A stretch of DNA of 64,000 nt from Chloroflexota bacterium (GTDB lineage Bacteria > Chloroflexota > Anaerolineae > 4572-78 > J111). Every line of letters starts with the position of its first letter. The stretch's first letter is position 1. Position numbers and translations under genes: made by a program. Below, one piece after another: positions 59,335 to 64,000 of the stretch. Location of the stretch: the NCBI GenBank assembly GCA_016860845.1, contig BOKF01000008.1:62001-126000 (forward strand), written 5' to 3'. The notes under the pieces were generated by a model. The model saw nothing but the letters and a program-made list of their open reading frames with translations. It had not been told where the DNA came from and did no database searches.

Positions 59335-60705
59335 GTGCCAACTCAAGCAACTTATAAGGATAATCTTGACGACCAATTTGAAGTTCACGACCCGGCCATT
59401 CTCGCCGGAGCACGCCGCATCATCGAGGCGTGCCAGTCACTAGAGGAGATGCAGGCGGCAGTGGTGGCGGCGGTCAAACGCAACGAGGAGTGGCGCGGCC
59501 AGCGCTGTATCAATCTCCTGGCCCCCGAAGCGCCGACGAGTCCGACCGTGCGCGCCCTGCTGGCCAGCGAAGTTGGCACGCGGGCCGCGGAAGGGCACAT
59601 TGGGGCGGTCAACCGCTGGTTTGCCGGCACCCAGTATATTGACGAAATCGAGGCGCTGTGCATGGAACTGCTGAAAAAAGCCTTCCGGGCCAACTACGCC
59701 GACCACCGCCTCATCGCCAGCATGATCGGCAATATGACCGTTTACACGGCCCTGGCCGAACCCGGCGATATGATCATGAGCGCCGCCCAGCCGGTCGGTG
59801 GGCACTCCAGCAACCGGCCGGATGGTCCCGCCGGGGTGCGCGGCCTGAACATTGTGGATATTCCCTTTGACCCGGTCGAGCTGGAAGTTGACCTCGACCT
59901 GTTCCGCCGCATGGCCCCTCTAGTCCGGCCCAAGCTGGTCACGCTGGGCCTGTCCATGACCCTCTTCCCGTTTCCGATCCAGGCCATGCACGATATTGTG
60001 GCCGAGTGGGGCGGGCGCATTTTCTTTGACGGGGCGCACCAACTCGGCCTGGTAGCGGGCGGCCAGTTCCAGGACCCGCTGCGGGAGGGCGCCGCGGTGA
60101 TGACCGGCTCGGCCGGCAAGACCTTCAGCGGCCCGCAAAGCGGCATCATTGTCTGGGACGACCCGGCCTTGACCGAACCGATTACCCACGCCGTCTTCCC
60201 GGTGCTGGCGGCGACCCATCAAGTCAACCGGGTAGCCGCCCTGGCCGTCTCTGCTGCGGAGATGATCACCTTTGGCCAGGTTTACATGGCCCAGATTGTG
60301 CGCAATGCCCAGGCCTTGGGTGCAGCCCTGCACCGGCGCGGCATTCCGATGCTGGGCAGTCACAAAGGCTTCACCCGCACCCACCAAACCATCGCCAATG
60401 TCCGCCAGTTCGGCGGCGGACTGGCCGTGGCGCAGCGGCTGGCCCGGGCCAACCTGATTACCAACAAGAACTTGCTGCCGGATGACCAGCCCGCCGATTG
60501 GGACCGCCCCGGCGGGCTGCGCCTGGGCACGATTGAGGTGACTCGCCTGGGGATGAAAGAGGCGGAGATGGAAACCATTGCCGCTTTTATCGGCCGGATT
60601 CTGGTGGAAGACGAAGCGCCGGAAAGTGTCCTGGAAGAGGTGATCGAGTTCCGGCTGCCCTACCAGACCGTCTACTACTGCGCCGATAACGGCTTGCCGG
60701 CCTAA
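59335..60705 (+). CDS. Serine hydroxymethyltransferase-like PLP enzyme
   Basis: 456 aa from GTG 59335, with AGGAG 7 nt upstream; the ATG at 59320 overlaps that site. SHMT-like fold: INLLAPEAPTSPTVRALLASEVGTRAAEGHIG replaces the canonical ELIASEN region, FDGAHQLGLVAGGQF gives the PLP Asp-x-x-His, and the PLP Lys is in MTGSAGKTFSGPQSG (canonical TTHKTLRGPRGG). The changed active-site words suggest another substrate than serine/THF, for example an alpha-methyl or beta-hydroxy amino acid. Opposite to a catabolic amidohydrolase-SDR cluster. Confidence 0.85.
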   Translation: MPTQATYKDNLDDQFEVHDPAILAGARRIIEACQSLEEMQAAVVAAVKRNEEWRGQRCINLLAPEAPTSPTVRALLASEVGTRAAEGHIGAVNRWFAGTQYIDEIEALCMELLKKAFRANYADHRLIASMIGNMTVYTALAEPGDMIMSAAQPVGGHSSNRPDGPAGVRGLNIVDIPFDPVELEVDLDLFRRMAPLVRPKLVTLGLSMTLFPFPIQAMHDIVAEWGGRIFFDGAHQLGLVAGGQFQDPLREGAAVMTGSAGKTFSGPQSGIIVWDDPALTEPITHAVFPVLAATHQVNRVAALAVSAAEMITFGQVYMAQIVRNAQALGAALHRRGIPMLGSHKGFTRTHQTIANVRQFGGGLAVAQRLARANLITNKNLLPDDQPADWDRPGGLRLGTIEVTRLGMKEAEMETIAAFIGRILVEDEAPESVLEEVIEFRLPYQTVYYCADNGLPA

Positions 60706-60712
60706 TCGGCTT

Positions 60713-60746
60713 GGAGTCCAAAAGCTCAGCTTTTGGACTCCTTTTT
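60713..60746. terminator. Palindrome (CTCAG centre) acting as shared terminator
   Basis: Perfect arms GGAGTCCAAAAGCT and AGCTTTTGGACTCC around one C, followed by CTTTTT. It ends the SHMT-like gene (8 nt after its stop) and contains the stop codon of the convergent amidohydrolase gene at its centre. Confidence 0.85.
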
Positions 60747-62054
60747 GATGGCTTGCGCCAATTCCTGCACGGCTGCGATCACGCTGGCTTCGTCCAATGT
60801 GGTCAACTCCCGTTCCTGCATCACCACCCGCCCCCGGATGAGAACAGTCGCCATATCGGCTCGCCCGACGGCGTAGACCAGGTGCGAATACACGTCGTAG
60901 AGGGGCGTCAGGTGTGGCTGTTCGAGGTCAATCAGAATCAGATCAGCCTGCTTGCCGGCGGCCAGAGAGCCAATTTTGTCGCCCAGGCCCAAGGCGCTGG
61001 CAGCGTCACACGTCGCCATTTTGACGACTTCCACGGCCGGCATCAGGGTTGGGTTTTGCTGAACACCCTTGTGCAGCGTCGCCGCCAGGCGCATGGTTAG
61101 CCACATATCCAGGTCATTCCCGCTGACCGGGCCATCCGTCCCCAGCGTGGTGCGGACACCGCCCTGGCGCATGCCGGGGATGGGCGCCACGCCTGAACCG
61201 AGTTTCAGGTTGGAAAGGGGGCAGTGGGCCACCACCGTCTGCCGCCGGGCCAGCAGATTGATCTCGTCGTCGGGCAGGTGGACGCAGTGGGCCAAAACGG
61301 TGCGCTCGGTCAGCATGCCCAAATCGTCGAGGTGGCGAGGCGGACTTTGACCGTAGCGCTGGCTGACGGTCGCCACTTCGGCGTTGGTCTCAGAGGCATG
61401 GGTGCTCAGCAGCACCCCAAATTCGTCGGCCAGGGCCTGGGCTTCTTGCAGATAGGCGGGTGAAACGGTGTAGGTGCTGTGTGGGGTTACGCAGGGCACG
61501 ATGAGCGGGTCACGCTGGTACTCCTGCAAAAACTCGCGCCCGCGAGCGGTGCGCTGTTCGACCGGAATGTTATCCGGCTCGGCAAAATCGAAGTAAACCG
61601 GCCCGGTCATGAGCCGGAAGCCAATGGCCTTGGCAACTTGCGCCGACACCTCCGGATGCCAAAACATATCCAGGGCCGCCGTCGTGCCGCCCCGGATCAT
61701 CTCCGCCTGGGCCAACTGCGCCCCCAGCCGGACCGTCTCCGGCCGGAGAAATTTACGCTCGGCCACCCACAGCCGTTCCAGCCACGGTTCGAGGGCCAGA
61801 TCGTCTACCAGCCCGCGGAAGAGACTGTCGGCGGCGTGGGTGTGGGCGTTGATCAGACCGGGCATGACCAGTTGGCCGGTCGCGTCAATCACCTCGGTGG
61901 TTGGCCCGACAAACTGGGCGCTGACCTCGCTGGTCGGGCCAACGGCCACAATCCCCGCGCCAACAATGGCGATGGCGCCATCGTCCAGCACCGTAAGCTG
62001 GTCATCCATGGTGATGACCAGGCCATGCAAAATCAGTTTATCGGCGGGCTGCAT
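60726..62054 (-). CDS. Amidohydrolase of the TrzN/SAH deaminase/guanine deaminase group
   Basis: 442 aa from ATG 62054; the longer frame is read from a short-period repeat. Metal site: HTHAADSLFRGLVDD, CVTPHSTYTVSP, LLSTHASETNAEV, VLAHCVHLPDDEI and LGTDGPVSGNDLDMW. The group removes amino or chloro substituents from purine, pterin or triazine-like rings. Downstream of two SDR genes in the same direction, with another amidohydrolase upstream (63749). Its last codons and stop lie inside the palindrome at 60713. Confidence 0.9.
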   Translation of the reverse strand: MQPADKLILHGLVITMDDQLTVLDDGAIAIVGAGIVAVGPTSEVSAQFVGPTTEVIDATGQLVMPGLINAHTHAADSLFRGLVDDLALEPWLERLWVAERKFLRPETVRLGAQLAQAEMIRGGTTAALDMFWHPEVSAQVAKAIGFRLMTGPVYFDFAEPDNIPVEQRTARGREFLQEYQRDPLIVPCVTPHSTYTVSPAYLQEAQALADEFGVLLSTHASETNAEVATVSQRYGQSPPRHLDDLGMLTERTVLAHCVHLPDDEINLLARRQTVVAHCPLSNLKLGSGVAPIPGMRQGGVRTTLGTDGPVSGNDLDMWLTMRLAATLHKGVQQNPTLMPAVEVVKMATCDAASALGLGDKIGSLAAGKQADLILIDLEQPHLTPLYDVYSHLVYAVGRADMATVLIRGRVVMQERELTTLDEASVIAAVQELAQAIKKESKS

Positions 62055-62055
62055 C

Positions 62056-62092
62056 AATCGAAATCCAAAATCGAAAATCCAAAATCCAAAAT
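62056..62092. repeat. AATCCAAAATC-word repeat on the SDR stop
   Basis: AATCGAAATCCAAAATCGAAAATCCAAAATCC, period 10, directly between the SDR stop (62092) and the amidohydrolase start (62054). Confidence 0.7.
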
Positions 62093-62868
62093 CAATACGG
62101 CGTATCGCCGCCGTCCACGTTGATGGATTGGCCGCGAATGATCGTCGCCTGCTCGGAAAGCAGGAAAGCGACGACTCGGCCGACCTCAATCGGCTGGATG
62201 TGGCGGTTCATCTGGTTAGGCTTCATCGTTTTGACCAACTCGTGCGGGTCACCGCCGATGCGCTGCGTCAGCCACTCGGCGACGCCCAGGAGCATCGGCG
62301 TGTCTACCCCGCCGGGACAAACAGCATTGACATTGATATTGTGTTCGGCCCACTCCAGCGAGAGCGAGCGGGTCAGGTTGATCACCGCCGCTTTGCTGGC
62401 ATTGTAGGCGGCCATATTGCGGTAGCCGACCTTGCCGGCGTTGGAGGCGATGTTGACCATCGCTCCCCCCTGACCCTGGGCGATCATCTGCCGGGCCGCC
62501 AGTTGGCAGCAGGCAAACAAGCCCTGCACATTCACCTCGAACTGAGAACGCCAATCGTGCTCGTCAATGTCGAGGGCGCTGTCCATCTTGACCACCCCGG
62601 CGTTGTTCACCCAACCGTCGAGGCGGCCAAAGGCGTCAACGGTTTGCCGGATAGCCTGCTGCATGGCTGCGGTATTAAGAATGTTAGCCGCTACCGGCAG
62701 GGCACGCCGGCCGGCCGCTTCGACCAGCCCGGCCGTTTCCTGCACCGGTTCCAGCCGTAAGTCGCTGATTACAACGTGCGCGCCGGCTTCGGCCACCGCC
62801 TGGGCAATCCCTCGCCCCATGCCCTGGCCCGCGCCGGTCACGAAAATGACTTTGTCTTTGAGTAACAT
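62092..62868 (-). CDS. Short-chain dehydrogenase/reductase
   Basis: 258 aa. Classical SDR: cofactor motif TGAGQGMGRG, NNAG (WVNNAGVV), Ser in NIASNAGKVG and catalytic YNASK (AAYNASKAAVI), ending INVDGGDTPY. The acidic residue after beta 2 (ISDLRL) favours NAD(H). Oxidises an alcohol or sugar-like substrate; specificity unknown. Middle gene of the catabolic cluster. Confidence 0.92.
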   Translation of the reverse strand: MLLKDKVIFVTGAGQGMGRGIAQAVAEAGAHVVISDLRLEPVQETAGLVEAAGRRALPVAANILNTAAMQQAIRQTVDAFGRLDGWVNNAGVVKMDSALDIDEHDWRSQFEVNVQGLFACCQLAARQMIAQGQGGAMVNIASNAGKVGYRNMAAYNASKAAVINLTRSLSLEWAEHNINVNAVCPGGVDTPMLLGVAEWLTQRIGGDPHELVKTMKPNQMNRHIQPIEVGRVVAFLLSEQATIIRGQSINVDGGDTPY

Positions 62869-62893
62869 TGCCTCTCCTGAACTTGTTGTAAGA

Positions 62894-62948
62894 GTGATAT
62901 ATGATGCGTGATGCGTGAAGAACTATATCACGTATCACGCATCACGTT
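62894..62948. repeat. TGATGCGTGA-word hairpin on the SDR stop
   Basis: Left arm ATGATGCGTGATGCGTGA, right arm TCACGTATCACGCATCACG, loop AGAACTATA. Its right end covers the stop of the upstream SDR gene (62947). Confidence 0.75.
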
Positions 62949-63732
62949 AAAATATCTGCTTGGTCATCACCCCACCATCCGCCCGCAAATTCGCCCCGGT
63001 GATCCAGCGCGCGGCGGGGGAGGCCAGGAAGAGGCAGGCGTCGGCGATGTCGTCGGGCCGGCCCAGGCGGCCAAGCGGAGCGGCCTTTAAAAAGCGCTCG
63101 ACGCCGTCCGGCCAGCCCTGTTCGATGCCCTCGCGCCAGATCAGGCCCGGCGAGACCGAGTTAACCCGGATGCCGTACAGTCCCAGCTCATTGGCCGCAG
63201 CGGCGGTGTGCATGACCACTCCACCTTTGGCCGCGTTGTAGTGGCTGTGCATAGGGGCCGGGTTTTCGGCTTCAATCGAAGCAATATTGACAATCGCCCC
63301 GCCTTCGCCCTGGGCAATCATCTGTTTGGCCGCCGCCTGGGTGCAGAGAAAGGTGCTGCGCAGATTCGAGTCAACCACGCCGTCCCATTCGGCCTCGGTC
63401 ATCTCCAGGAGCGAGGCTAAAGGATATACCCCAGCGTTATTGACTAAAACATCGAGCCGGCCAAAAGTGGCGACCGTTTCGGCCACCAGCCGCTCGACCT
63501 CCGTCTTTTGGGTCACGTCGGCCTGAACGGCGATGGCTCTGCCGCCAGCCGTCTCGATCTGGCGAACGACCGCCTGCGCCCCGGCGGCGTTGGAGCGGTA
63601 ATTGACGGTTACGGCTGCCCCGGCTTCGGCAAACCGCAGGGCAATGCCCGCTCCCAGCCCGCCCCCGCTGCCGGTGATGAGGGCAACTTTGTTTGAAAAA
63701 TTAAATAAATTGTGTGGATGTGGAATAGTCAT
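62947..63732 (-). CDS. Short-chain dehydrogenase/reductase
   Basis: 261 aa. TGSGGGLGAG cofactor loop, VNYRSN after beta 2 (Arg/Ser, favours NADP(H)), VNNAGVYP, Ser in NIASIEAENP, catalytic YNAAK (SHYNAAKGGVV), ending LRADGGVMTKQIF. Paralogue of 62092 with the opposite cofactor preference by this reading. 16 nt after the partial amidohydrolase gene, so in one operon with it. Confidence 0.92.
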   Translation of the reverse strand: MTIPHPHNLFNFSNKVALITGSGGGLGAGIALRFAEAGAAVTVNYRSNAAGAQAVVRQIETAGGRAIAVQADVTQKTEVERLVAETVATFGRLDVLVNNAGVYPLASLLEMTEAEWDGVVDSNLRSTFLCTQAAAKQMIAQGEGGAIVNIASIEAENPAPMHSHYNAAKGGVVMHTAAAANELGLYGIRVNSVSPGLIWREGIEQGWPDGVERFLKAAPLGRLGRPDDIADACLFLASPAARWITGANLRADGGVMTKQIF

Positions 63733-63748
63733 AGTTGCTCACCTCAGT

Positions 63749-64000
63749 TTACTGCTTGACTCGTTCAACCAACGCCTTGGCCCTGGTTTCGACCTCGTAC
63801 AAAATCTGGTCTTCATCCAGGGTTTTTAATTCCCGGTTGCGCATCAGCCACTGCCCGTCAACCATCACGTCAGTCACATCGCTCCCCTTGGCTGAATGAA
63901 TGAGATTAGCAATTAAGTTGTGAACCGGACGCATGTGAGGCACGTCCAGATTGACCAGAATTAGATCGGCCGGCACGCCTACCTTCAACGCGCCGCTGTC
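63749..64000 (-). CDS. Amidohydrolase, C-terminal part (cut by the window edge)
   Basis: Only the last 83 residues are in the window. DSGALKVGVPADLILVNLDVPHMRPVHNLIANLIHSAKGSDV and VMVDGQWLMRNRELKTLDED match the C-terminal beta sandwich of TrzN/SAH-deaminase-type amidohydrolases and closely parallel the end of the 60726 protein. Starts beyond 64000. Probably the first gene seen here of the amidohydrolase-SDR-SDR-amidohydrolase operon. Confidence 0.85.
   Translation of the reverse strand, partial: DSGALKVGVPADLILVNLDVPHMRPVHNLIANLIHSAKGSDVTDVMVDGQWLMRNRELKTLDEDQILYEVETRAKALVERVKQ

Noticed and set aside
62055..62189. N-terminal extension of the amidohydrolase (RIDFGFWIFDFGF)
   Set aside because: Translation of the AATCCAAAATC repeat and of the neighbouring SDR gene in another frame.
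6543..62948. CRISPR array
   Set aside because: The repeats are 7-10 bp tandem words without regular 30-bp spacers, and no cas gene is present.

Overview
The window looks like chromosomal DNA of a high-GC, probably monoderm, filamentous-type Chloroflexota (Anaerolineae or Caldilinea-like). This is an inference from the AfsR/SARP-type regulator with TPRs, Pro/Thr-rich surface linkers, multi-copy carbohydrate ABC importers, GTG starts, an F420-type PPOX protein and abundant palindromic and short-period intergenic repeats. No rRNA, tRNA or CRISPR array was found, so the taxonomic guess is unanchored.

Layout. 1-5.5 kb: a large SARP/AfsR-like regulator faces three small unknown genes whose upstream DNA carries three copies of a SARP-type promoter. 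5.5-13.3 kb: a DMT exporter, then the translation/RNA cluster nusA-rnpM-infB-rbfA-truB-ribF (rimP absent). 13.5-23.3 kb: a surface protein, a small conserved protein, and a TetR-controlled ABC-2 efflux operon with two permeases, two ATPases and two HlyD-type subunits, one carrying an SH3b domain. 23.6-27.5 kb: AAA ATPase with winged-helix-like N-terminus, YihY protein, DUF2071 protein, cupin. 27.5-34.8 kb: a CUT2 (ribose-type) sugar importer whose binding protein is a single chain with three tandem binding domains, plus a class II aldolase and a double GNAT protein. 35.0-38.8 kb, divergent from it: a REC-HTH-REC response regulator, a second CUT2 permease, and a protein that fuses one CUT2 ABC ATPase domain to a NarL/DegS-type histidine kinase. 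38.8-53.4 kb: a glycosidase-like protein and a BMP-type nucleoside importer with two kinds of cytosine deaminase; the importer operon is split by an island holding an MmeI-like restriction-modification enzyme, DUF2283, FKBP, an epimerase and a PAS protein. 53.4-59.1 kb: VWA protein, MerR regulator, McrBC. 59.3-64 kb: SHMT-like enzyme, amidohydrolases and two SDRs.

The strongest candidate for an undescribed system is 35.0-38.8 kb. Its parts suggest that a duplicated sugar importer was turned into a membrane receptor: the permease is kept, the ATPase has lost its H-loop histidine and gained a complete histidine kinase, and the partner regulator has two receiver domains around its HTH. It lies head to head with the real importer, which it probably controls, and it may share the triple-domain binding protein as ligand carrier.

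A second genome-scale pattern is the placement of hairpins built from 7-10 bp tandem repeats almost exactly on the stop codons of genes in the minus-strand operons. Some of the same repeat words also occur inside coding linkers, and one palindrome is inserted in frame in mcrB.
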